This document shows, piece after piece, positions 19,905-31,000 of a stretch of DNA of 64,000 nt (positions are counted from its first letter, which is position 1; each line of letters opens with the position of its first letter). Position numbers and translations under genes: made by a program. This stretch comes from Blasia pusilla (Eukaryota > Marchantiophyta > Marchantiopsida > Blasiales), in assembly GCA_050084515.1 (NCBI GenBank), contig CM114272.1, positions 58,962,001 through 59,026,000 on the forward strand. Direction: 5' to 3'. The notes under the pieces were generated by a model that saw nothing but the letters and a program-made list of their open reading frames with translations, was not told the DNA's origin and ran no database searches.

Positions 19905-22383
19905 TGGACAGCATTCATAAATGCCGAAGAGAACACTAAACCTTCAAGGCTTGAACCCCCGCTATCTTCTACGATGGTGTTGAAAAACTGTCAGGAGATC
20001 GAGATGAAATGTAACCGGAAGTTGATTGAAACAAGACTGTTGTCTAGGACGGAGAGAGAAAAAGGGAATAGAGAGCCCTGGATCAATGGAGATGAGATCC
20101 GGTCAAGAACCTAGATACCACTAGGCATGGAGAGAAGGGGGACTGGAGATGCACCCTTAAATTTTCGAGATGTAGAGTTGCTGTGAGTGAAATACTCAAT
20201 CTCGAAAAGAGCGAACTCCGCCATGTTCCAAGTCTTCTGATCGTCATCCCTTGGCGATGCACGCGTCGCTCCCATACATGCTCATGCATTACGTCACTAA
20301 AGGAGTGCAGGCAATGCCAATCCGGACAGTCAAGATTATACGAAGTAGGAATCCCTCTGGTGCTGTCAACCCATCACGGGCTGCGCGAGTTGCTTAGCGC
20401 AGGTCTGGAATGGTTGGACTGCACAAAATCTTAAACTATTCCTGCATCAACAGAAGTTTCATCCATTGTCATTTCACCATGATGAGAAATCCAAGCTTGG
20501 ACTTGAGAGAAAATCATGGAAGTAGTGTTCAACTCGGTAGAACCGGGCAAGACAATTGTCAATTGCATGACTTTACTGAATTGCCCTTGACCAGTGTTCC
20601 TCGAACTGAGAAATTGCATGTGCAATCAGTCGATTCATCACCCTAGGTTCTACTTCAATGTCGTACACTCTTATCTATCCTACAACATCGACTTAATTTT
20701 ATGAATGTAAAGAATAGTGCCATTTCTCCTCACCATGAAAGTGTTGAAACACTAAATACTAGAAGATCGAGGTTTCTATGACAGCGCGCCAACTGATCGA
20801 CGTCGACGTTGGGTCCACATCAAGACTCCTCAATGAAGGCAAAATGAGTAATCATGTACATCCTAAGTATTCCCGCTACGCGCAATTAATGCAAGGGAGG
20901 AAACTGGCGAATTCCAAGTCTGAAGTCCCGAAGGTGCTGGGAACGTAACCAGAAATCTGGAATCCTTCTTCTAGGTTCTGCGTAACACTAAGGTCTTTCG
21001 TTGGCCAACTTGCATGGCGCCTCAGCGATCTTTGGAAAATTCATCGGAATCCCAAAGCTGTAGTATTGGTGGAATCCTTCGGAAGCCTTTCTACGATATC
21101 GATGGAAGTCAGCTCCTATAGCTATGAGCTGATTTGTACCGCTCCCATCGCAACCGAGAGACATCTGCAGGCGACCTGACCTGTGGTCTTCGAGCCTTCA
21201 AAGTGGTGTCGCTTGCGCGCTCAAGCATGGACGAATTCCTCCTTCTACTGCTTCCGAGCGCAGGTCGGGAGCAGGTCATCAGCTGGATATTCTTGAAGAC
21301 GTATGAGAGCTCCATTTCATGCAGGTTCTAATTCGAGATAACCCTTTCGCTGTCTATTCTCCACTGCCGATTGCGGACGCGAATCCTGCAAAACAAACCG
21401 AGAGCGAGGTTCAACATCAATCTCTTTCCAAAACCCATTGAGCAAACCCAGGATAGCAAATCTCTCCGCTGGCAAACGCGATAGCACAGGATTTCATGTA
21501 TGGGTCTCTTACGAGCTGGAGGATTTACAGCAATACAGAAGCTACACGAAAACTTCACGCCGCTGTAATTCGATCCCTACTCCTCGTCGAAAATTGTGAT
21601 TGCCAGCCTAACTTCTGTCACCGGTCCGTCGCATCCCTGTACTGAACTTCAGGACTCCACCTGGGTCCTTCAGCGTTCTCTGGGCTACTAAGCAGCACTC
21701 ATTGTTTCTCAGAAAGAACCTTGGAAGCATTACTGTCTGCCACACATGGTGATTGCGTGTGCACAGTTGGTTGCGTTTGTACAGAAGAATTTATCTCGAC
21801 TGCATAACTTCCTAGTTCTGTATGGGTTGACATTCAGACAAGCAGAAATTTCCCACTCGTTGTCTTGGTCTCGGAAGGTTTGATTCGTTTTCATCGCATC
21901 CGCCAGAATCCTGAGATTCAAGCTGTGCGTTTGGCACGAAATTCGGGGATGGAAGAGGGTTTTTAGATGATTACCGAAAGGGCCGGAGGAAAAGCCCCCC
22001 AATCCTTGCAATCCAGAGAGACTCGAAGTAGCCAGGATCTGCAAGACCGTATCTTATCAATTAGCGTTCATCTCGGCGTCGAAGCGAGGAGCGGAATTTG
22101 AATCATGAATGGCGTGGCTAAAAATGCCAGGCTTCAATTGAAAGTGAGGTAGATTCGTGATTACCGGAGCGTTTCCGGAATGTCTGCAATCGAATTGGCG
22201 AAGCTGAGACTCACTTTCTTGGTCGGCAGTAAGCCAAGGTGGCTGGTCATTACTATTGAAGATCTGTAGAGAATGACAAAGCAGGTCGTCAGTTCCCAAT
22301 GCCGGACACCCAATCCAAGATGCGTTTATCCAATCGAAGATGTTCTGTATTTTGAAGGTGCCTTGGAGAGAGCGAGTACTTAC

Positions 22384-22401
22384 ATCGTTGTGGTCAGACA
22401 T
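22384..22401 (-). CDS. Candidate first coding exon (MSDHND) of a minus-strand gene
   Basis: The ATG at 22,401 opens six codons, MSDHND, followed exactly by a consensus donor GTAAGT at 22,383. A TATA box lies about 340 bp upstream. A phase-0 continuation after an acceptor CTCTACAG would read IFNSNDQPPWLTADQE (about 22,270-22,218). A phase-compatible path through further short exons is possible but unproved. The protein is not recognised. Low confidence: the call rests only on promoter plus ATG plus donor being in the right order. Confidence 0.3.
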
Positions 22402-22736
22402 GATTTCAGCGGTTCACAAAACAGTCTTGAGTGCAACTTTCAAGCGTGTCGCTGACTGTGCCCCACTGTGGATCAAGATTTCAACACAAGTATGAAGCCC
22501 GAATCGAGTAGAAGACGAATTAATCCAGAAACAAATTGTTCGTCCAAGACGTGGAAGCTAAGAGGCAGCCTGGCAAGTGCCTGGGGACCTTGAGCTGAAC
22601 ACCACACCTGGGAATTGAGAACTGTTGCACTGCAACAGGGAGCTCAAACCACAGAGATCTCGAACGCCTCTAATCAATCATCAATGAAGCAAGAACGAAT
22701 GACGAGAAAGGGATGGCAGCTCTGAGCCCCTCAGAG

Positions 22737-22744
22737 ATTTATAA
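22737..22744 (-). promoter_or_regulatory. TATA box (TTATAAAT) of candidate minus-strand gene
   Basis: Minus-strand TTATAAAT about 30 bp before a plausible start of transcription near 22,705 and about 340 bp before the ATG at 22,401. The GC-richer DNA up to 22,990 would be the proximal promoter. Confidence 0.4.
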
Positions 22745-22990
22745 CCACGAAATTATCGTCACTCTCTCCTTTCCTTCCCACCAACACGACGAAGACGAAA
22801 ACAGACGCGACGAGCGAGTTTCAGGAGTCAATGCACAGTCCGTGTTCATGTCTAGCGATCCTACCCAAAGGAGCGAAGTGCACTTAGTTTCGTCGTGGGC
22901 TGGTCCCGGGCCAGTGCACTCCACCTTTGACCGCCCCACTCCCGTCGTCCTCCTGTCTCTACGTCCCGTACGTCGCGCGAACCCGTAAGC

Positions 22991-25036
22991 TACTAGCTAA
23001 CGGTAGTCGTACCGACCTCACCGTCGTCCTTCCGTGACGGCGCTCGTAATTCATATGAGCTAGAATATTTCATATGCTCTAATCAATTTTATAAAAGTAC
23101 CACAAACGGGTTAAAACAGTTTTTGAGTTTCTTTTTAGTGTTCTAAATAATTCATTATAATTTTGTGGATGTCAAATCCTCTCATTACCCTCTTTAGATA
23201 GTTTCATCTTATAAAATGTTGGAATATTTTTTAGGACTTCATTCTTTTTTAGTGTTGGGAGGGCACGCCAACTTGCAAACAATCTTCTTTGGCCAATCAC
23301 TTTTTGGTGAAGTAGGTCTTCTTCTCTCAATGGACTTAGTGGCTCCTTCACTCTACATTTTTCCCTTGTAGAGATTCCCTTGTGGAGGATATTAGAGCTA
23401 TTTTCCCCACTTTCTCTATGTGGGCTCCAATATTCTTTGATAGAGTCTCACTTTTGAGGCTCTTTTTAGAGGCACTATGTTCGATAGGGGTGTTCCCACA
23501 TAGCAATCATATTCGCTCTTGCTCTAGGAAGAAAGTTGGCTTATGGGTGGATGCTCAACAGCTCACTTTAGCTTTCCTTATCGCACCACTTACTTTCACC
23601 ATAACAAGACGGTTTCGTTTGAACCTCCCCCAACCGTCCATGGTAGGTTTGACACATTATGAGTGTCGCCAAAGCCTCAATTCTCGTGGTGTGCATTTGG
23701 CACATTGTCTAGATGGGATGAGAGGATTTCCACATGCAAATAATATCTAGGATGTTATGTTATGTGTTTCTGTTTAGAGCGGCTTCCACATGTAGAGAGA
23801 GTGACACTATTCCATGTATGATTCCCTCATTCATATTGATCTTTATATGTTACGGGAGGCTAAAGTGGTAGTGGTCAATGTCATAATTACATATCCTACT
23901 TGAGAAATTTTTTCTGCATATATGTGGTGGCACAAAGGATATTGGTTCAAGAAGCGAAAATGGAAACGTCAATGGTAAGGGTCAAGAAGATTCAAATCAA
24001 TAGTCATCTTCATGAAGAACATCAATTCGTCCCACCAGCTATAGATATGTATAGGGCCATGGTGGAGAGATTTGACTTTTTCCTCGTCAAATACGCTTAT
24101 CTTTGCCACTTTTCCAGTTGGCTTTTGAGTTGGGCTCAGGCTATGGGAGATGCCATTGCTAGAGGTCATATTACTAGTGATCACATTCCTTTAGAGGTTG
24201 CTGATATTTTTTCTGCTATTGGTTAGGTTGGCTTGTAGGGAATTCCCCCTTTTCCTCTTCCCTCGTTCGAGTGTGGCGTTTGTGTTCTACTATTTTCTCT
24301 TGTACTTTTGATGAATTTTCCTATCTCCTTTTGTTCAAGTCTTGTTTTTCTAGTGTTTGCAAGCCACTATTACACTTTGTGTTATACGCTTCACCTTTGT
24401 TGGTTATCGTATGAGACATAAGATCAATAATTTTATTAAATTTATTTTTGTAATGAATGTGCTTGGTCTATAGATAGTTTTTTTCAAAATATGTGCATAA
24501 TACTCTTTTGAGAATCATAGTTCTTCCATGCTCATAGTCTTTCTCTCTTGGATGTAACTACTTATTATCGATAGTATGCATAAAGAACGTTTATATGGGA
24601 CCGAGTCACCAAGCTATGGCTTTGATGTGTTGAGCCAAAATGTTTGGAGCCCACTTATTATGTCATAAATTTTCATCCAAAACCCCATTTTGACTCACTT
24701 CTTATTTGTTTTAAGTTTCAATTAGTTAATGACATTTTGTAGCTTGTCAATTTTTTCTTAATCTTAGTTTTATTTTTTATATTTTTTCATGTTCTAATGG
24801 GCTGTTCTAGCCATCTTAGCTTTTTCTACCTTTCTTTAGTTCCAAAATTCTGCCCCCTCTTAGGTTTATTTTGATTTTCATATCTTCTAAATTAAATGAA
24901 CTTTGTTTATGGACTATAAAGGATTTTTAATTGTGTTTCTCATCCAATTCATGGAATGCCTTTGCCCTTCAATTTTATTTCATAGTATTTCTAATGATAT
25001 GGTTAATAATTTCATTTGGTTTATCCAAGGTTTGTC
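22991..25036. other. AT-rich region with decayed coding scraps (23,380-24,230, plus)
   Basis: Two consecutive open stretches, 23,382-23,750 and 23,900-24,226, lie in different frames. The second includes EEHQFVPPAIDMYRAMVERF and AQAMGDAIARGHITSDHIP, which look like real but decayed protein sequence. No family recognised, and no LTR or TIR found around it. The rest is AT-rich without signals. Confidence 0.3.
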
Positions 25037-25306
25037 AACGGACATGTCCATGTACATGCGGGCCTGGGTACTCGGGGCCTGCACCCGAGCCCCCACCCGT
25101 TGCGTGGACAGTAGCCCGGCCGGGGGCGGGCTCAAGGCCATAGGCGCGGGCTCAAGACCTGCAAAACTTGGTCTGCTGGACCATGATTTGGTTTTGCGAG
25201 CCTTAAGCCCGCATGCAGGCTCAAGGTGGGCCTCGAGCCCGCGCCATGACGGGGTTGCGGGCCATGCAACAGGTGCAGGCTTGGGTGCTGGCTGGGCATG
25301 TCCGTT
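25037..25306. repeat. GC-rich 270-bp repeat with 13-bp terminal inverted repeats (MITE-like)
   Basis: Left end AACGGACATGTCC (25,037-25,049), right end GGGCATGTCCGTT (25,294-25,306), inverted with one mismatch. Internally repeats GCGGGCTCAAG-like units and is strongly GC-rich in an AT-rich setting. No clear target duplication. Related GC-rich sequence begins at 49,166 with ACGGACATGTCCGT. Confidence 0.45.
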
Positions 25307-27690
25307 TCCCTGCAACCATGGGTTTATCATCTAATCAAATATGAGCTTGTTTGTTGAGGCTACATAGTCTATACTTCTATTTTTAGGTTTCTTCTATAAC
25401 CAAGATTTTCCTTTCATGTAGTTCCATAATGCTACTTTTGAAAAATAGAGTATCCTTCGATCAACATCCTACACACGTCAAGAGGATCCCCAATGCCCAA
25501 TTTTTAGATATCTCATAGTATGCCCCTCCATTTGAGAATATCTCAAGAATTTCAAGTTTTGTTCCTCCCTTCTACTTTTGAAATTTCAGTGATAGTTGGA
25601 ATATAGGTCCTAATTCTTAGGTGGTTCCCACTTATATCACATATCCAATTGGTAGAAAAACTCTTCTTCTTGAACCTTGAAGTTGAATCCAACAAGTGTC
25701 AATTTTTATCTTGTCCATACCTTCCTTTGACATTTTGCCAAACCTCCCTTGATTTTACCTTTCCAATTTTAGATGCATCACTGGATAATTAATTTATAGA
25801 CTACATTTATTACTAGACTATAACTTCTTGGAGGAGGACCTTTAGGGTTGAATATATAATGAACTCAAACTTCATCTATTTCTTCATTTTTGGAATCACC
25901 TAGTTTCTTATTAGACACTCTCACAATATTTTATTTTTCATCCTTCCTACTTTGTTTACATTTTTTTTCCTACCTCAAAGTGCGATGAATTTTTGGCTCT
26001 TTTGGATGAAAAAATCACCACCAAAAACCCAAATGTTGGAATTTTTGTTTGAAAAGAAAATCAAATTTTCATGGTTTCCAAAACTTGTTCCTTAACTTGT
26101 TATCATGTTTATAGTAGCATAGGATGATCTCATGATGTTATCTTAGCTATAGATGAGCTACATCTTTATTTATTGTAGGGTGTGGATCAATCTAGGAGTT
26201 CCCTTCATAACACAATAATTATTGTGTGTGTCATTCATTCAAACAATGCTACATATTAAAAGTTAGTTTGTTGAATTATCCATATAAAAGGCATTGAGAA
26301 CTTAGTATCACAAGTGAAATCATCAAAGAGTCAAGTTATGTAGTGAGACATGTGACTCTCATATTTTTTTCTAGTTGAATTGTCTACACATGTAGTGCTT
26401 GGTTTCTTACATATGTAGTTGAATGCCTCTCTCAAATCATGTGCTCATAAAAAAAAATAGAATGATGAATTGAATTCTCCCCTTCTTTTAAGAATTCTCT
26501 CTTGATTCTCACTAGTAGTCACTACTTATTCTAGAAAATATCTACTATCACAAAAAAACGCATTTGCAAATAAATGATAAAATTTTCAACACATTAAAAG
26601 AAAATCTCTCCTACCATGAATTGCATCTCCAAGGGAACATTGGGGATGAGGGAGTGGGCTATTAATGGAGGTTCTCCACAACTCCAAAATCTGAATTATG
26701 CAAGTAATATAACCTAGTATTCCAACAAGAATTGACGGTGCGTATCACAAGTATATCCCTAGTGTGTATCAACGGTGTTACAACAAACACAATGAATGGC
26801 TTTGATATATGAACGTAGAGTGGTTGGAAGCTACTAGGCTTGGAGGACACTCATCATCACGTGATCCATGTAAAGACTCTCAATTTTGTTGTATGTTCTA
26901 TTCGAGACTATCAATTGTGGATTTTTTAAATATTTTTTCATAAGATTAAAAAAATTCATTTCTTGTCCAAGTTTAATTTGACTTGTGAGAGTTTCCCTTT
27001 TTTCCATTTCTAACTTTTGACCTTTTGTGTCTTTTTGAGAATTCTCTAGACTCTTTAATCTAAATTATTTATTTTTATTCAAATTATTTAAGTGTGGAAA
27101 CTAAAAAGGGAAATTTTCTTATTATGGGCTAGCTAGACTTGGCTAACAGATTCTGTACTACAAAAGATAAAATCTCATGTTTTGGACCACGAGTCTCCCT
27201 TCCCCTCTTGGGGTCGTAGTGTGGTACGAATTATTAGAGCGAATGACTAGATTTAGATCGTAGAATATGTGTCTTCCGCTCTCCTTTAGTAATTTACAAC
27301 TCTCACTTATTCGTGGATTAATAAAGTAAGTTTGTGGATTGAGGATTTTTGTCGATGTGTCGTCCACTCTCGTCATCGATAGTAAGTAAATAATTATCAC
27401 GTCTTCGTAGCTCAGCATTACTAAAGTCAATTTCTAGAGTCACATTCTTTCTATGTCATTTATTCCCACTTATTCTGTCTTTCCATAATATATAAAGAAT
27501 TGTTCAATTTATGTAAATTATGGCCCAGGTACACCTAGGCCTACGTATAATGCTTTGGAGTAATGGTAAAGGGAACGTAAGTTGCGATTCCATAGGAGGA
27601 AAAAAGCGCACCAGAAAATACGAGTCAAATCTTTAAAAAATAAGTAAAAAACACCTTCAGCCCTAGAACCGCAACCCACAACGCTAGTCC
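25307..27690. other. AT-rich spacer, nothing identified
   Basis: No recognisable coding sequence or repeat ends. Short open frames here have no domain signature. Confidence 0.5.
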
Positions 27691-27890
27691 CCACTCGGAG
27701 GGACGCCGAGGGAGGGCCCCCCACACCACACACACTGGACGCTGAAGGTCTTGTACGATCTTGAGTATAAGTTGTAGCAAGTTCCGGCTCTCATCTACCC
27801 TCCTGCCCCGAGCTAGGTCAGGGGGCAGGTGCGGCGTGGTTAGGATCTTACCCCGCACGACCCGTGGAAAGTTTTTTTTCCACCGGATGG
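27690..27890. other. Cluster of GC-rich hairpins
   Basis: Consecutive inverted pairs in about 200 bp: CTCGG...CCGAG (27,694-27,710), CCTGCCCC...GGGGCAGG (27,802-27,829), GTGCGG...CCGCAC (27,829-27,858), CCGTGGAAA...TTTCCACCGG (27,861-27,885). The surroundings are AT-rich. It may be a structured RNA relic or organelle-derived DNA; no known RNA recognised. Confidence 0.3.
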
Positions 27891-30800
27891 GAAAAATTCG
27901 GACCGGAGGAAACTTCAGAAGAGCAAGAGCGGACACTATTAGTGTAGCAGTTTTCTTTCCACTTTCGGCGGAGGTTAACTAGGAAGGGATTTCTTTTCAT
28001 TTTAAGAAGTTCGGATAACCACGGACACTCGTAGCATAACTCGAAATACGACAAAGTAGTGGTAAGCATATAATAAAGTGGATATTTTCTCATGAGACAA
28101 AAGTTTAGTTCATATTGCGGAGTCTCGCTCTCGTGTTACAAATAATACGGTTCAATTGATTGCACCCAAAATCCATTTTTTGAGCTTTTTTCCTTTTTAA
28201 GTATTTTATAATTTTTTTCATATGATATCAGGTTAAGCCTCCTTGAAGCCTACATATGAACGGAATAAGGAGTATTCGAAGAATTCTAAAAGTTATCTCA
28301 TGGAATTTGCACCAAATCAACATTTCTAGTATTTGCTTTGAGAACGAATGGGGATCCATGATATTATTAGAGTTGGAATAGAGACACAATTGGATCAATG
28401 GCTTGTACTTAAGGATATAATTTTGGGCAAGAGCAACTATGTATCCTCCATTCTACTACACAAGCAACCTCTAATGAATAAATTGACTTAGTCATGTATT
28501 AAGGTGGATTTGATCTAGTATGTGATGTGATGGTTATCAATCCTACAAATTTTGACTTGATATGTTGAGTTACACCTACTAAAGATTTCATGGTCGATAC
28601 AACAATAAGAATCAAGGATTAAAGTTATGCGGTGAGACATGCATATGATAACTTTATCCCTTTTGTAGTGGAGGTTTGTGGGCATACACATATATCTTTT
28701 GATCGCTTCTTGAAAACGTGTGCTAACCATTTCCTCTAGGATCATGAATTCACCCCTTCTTGTGGTCCTTATCTTTCTATTGTTACTACTTATTATCAAA
28801 CCTGCATCTTGGTGCCATTATAACCTGCGCGAGCATTGACATTGATATGATGGGCTGAAGTGGTGGGTACCCTTATCATCCATTTACACGTGACTAACCA
28901 CTAGTGTATTTGTCATATGTATTTCAAAAAATCATTGCATCACTCATCAAGTTTCTTTTTGCATTAGCTTGTTATCATTTTATTTTTGTATTTCTTGCCT
29001 TGTTTTACTCTTGGATTGTTGTTGACTTTTCCTATTTTGAGGTTTTTTTTATATCATAAAGTGGATGTTCCAAACCGAGTTGTCGTTTGGAGGTAATTTA
29101 TTAAACAACTTCTCAAATATTAAATGTATTTTTTCTAGTTGGATTATATGAGTATGGATACCAATCAAGAAGGTGTCCTATTTTAATTTTAATTATATAT
29201 ATATGATTTCATCAAGAAATTATTTATAAGAAGCCTTCTTTTCTTTTCAAAGATCAAACCTACACTTTAAGAGTTTTGTGATTTTTGGAATGTTCATTTT
29301 TTTATCATTAATGTGATTTTATTTGTGTTATTTTTTTATAAGGTTAGTTGGGAAGTGATGCAGTTTTTTTGCTTAACAAGGTCATATAACAATGGATTAT
29401 CTTCTCTATATAGTATACATGATAGTTTTAGCTTACATCTTGTGGTCGTCGGTAAAGCTGGTTTATAGGAGCTTTGATTGTTGTTTCAAACCGCCATTTG
29501 ATATTTTGGATCCCCATGATTTTTCAAATATTTTTTTATGTGTGGTGTGATGGTGGTTGTGTATGTGGTTTTTCCAGATTTTTATTAATTTTTTAACATG
29601 TTTCCTTTTCTTGAACAATATAAAAAGTTGTTACTTTCAATAGAATCTTAGGAAATTTACTTGGTAAAATATTCATAGATGAAATAATTTTCAAATCTTA
29701 AAAAATTCATCCATAGTGCATTAAAAAATTTGAAATCTATTAAATTATTAAAATTTCCCAAATATTTTTTTCCATTTTATTGAGAAAAAATCTTATGAAT
29801 GTAAAAATGAAATAAGTGGGGTGTGAAATCATTTCCCAGCTATTAAAAGAAATTTAAAACCATATGTAAAATTTTAAATTTAAAACATACGAATTCAACA
29901 TATGTAAGCCATTCTCACCTACGAAAAGTTTGTGGTAATCCCAACTGTTTTGCAAAAGTATCTAAAGAGAAAATTTTTGCTAAGTGATTAGAATGATTAT
30001 CTTCCCATCTTTACTATTAAAGGAGAATGGCTTCTTGATTTGATAATATCAAAAACTATTTTAGGAACTTTAGACGAAGTTTTTTTTTTTAATTGGACGG
30101 CATGATTTTTGTTTGCATGAATAGCATGGGTTGTACATTAGTTACTTTATATTGATGTTGCATTCCAAAGTTCTGATTGAAAAAAATTCACTTGAATCAT
30201 GGTATGACACATAATGGCAGCCTCCCGTAGTCTAGCTGGTACTTGTGTTCATTTTAAATCAAACCAACATGTTTTCACCCAAGTTCAATACCATAATTAA
30301 TGAAAGAATCTAAGAAAAGGGAAACTAATTTGATTGAAAAAATATTGAAAATTAAAGTAATGGAAATAGGAATGTGAGAAAGGCATCTTGGACCTCAAAT
30401 AGATTAGTAATATTGGGGTCTCTAAAGGAGATTTTGATCCATAATTAAAGGAGTTAATTTTCTTTTCTTGTGCACATGAGTACTAGTTAAGTAATGTAAA
30501 GCATGTGCTATCCAATCAAATTTTTTTTCCTTTTACTGATATTTCTTTTTGTCCCATAACCATGTGTCAATCAAAGAGGTATATAATAAAAAAAGTATTT
30601 TCTTATAATAATATAGATAAAAACATTATACGTATCTTACTTTTTTTCAAATATAAGTGTTGTATGCTATGAGAGCTAAACTTCTCACATGTTTTGCTCG
30701 TCATTCCATAGATCTCTAAAAACTAATGGAAGAAAGATATCCTTCACGTATACAATTATACATTTGTATTTTTTTCCCCATATGGATATTATTTCTTGGA

Positions 30801-31000
30801 ACAATCTCCCATGCGGCCCCAATTATCTCAAGCGCGCAGACAGCCTCCAACAATACATTATATTTTTCGGCTATCCTACCCTTAGTCATCAACTTCAACC
30901 GACAAGAAACTTAAAAAATAGAATCCAGCCACGAACCACAAGAACAATACCTGAAAGGAGGGCATGCTTGGTCATATAATAATAACAACAACAACAAAAA
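27891..31000. other. AT-rich spacer, nothing identified
   Basis: Long poly-A/T runs, no coding signature. A tRNA-like box pair at 30,229-30,290 is too degenerate to call. Confidence 0.5.

Larger units (their letters stand above)
17181..22990 (-). other. GC-richer gene-like region, probable multi-exon gene of unknown product
   Basis: The only long stretch that matches no repeat elsewhere in the window. Base composition is closer to balanced than the flanks. Minus-strand promoter and first-exon signals lie at 22.7-22.4 kb. Further down that strand are several plausible acceptor and donor sites (for example TTGCAG near 22,044, CTCAG near 21,911, GTAAGAG near 21,512, TTTTGCAG near 21,386), each bounding short open segments. 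I could not assemble a protein I recognise. Small introns and frame changes make a by-eye model unreliable, and a gene on the plus strand beginning near 17.3 kb, where a CT-rich and GC-rich 5'-UTR-like block sits, cannot be excluded. Confidence 0.35.

Noticed and set aside
27548-27590. SINE promoter boxes (TGGAGTAATGG, GTTGCGATTCC)
   Set aside because: Spacing of about 25 bp is too short and one base is off in each box.
27100-28150. Plastid or mitochondrial DNA insertion
   Set aside because: The style of the minus-strand frames hinted at it, but no organelle gene could be recognised; left only as a possibility for the hairpin cluster.
30229-30292. tRNA gene or SINE (A-box-like TAGTCTAGCTGG and B-box-like AGTTCAATACC)
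   Set aside because: Acceptor stems do not pair, the B box is poor, and no repeat copy or tail was found.
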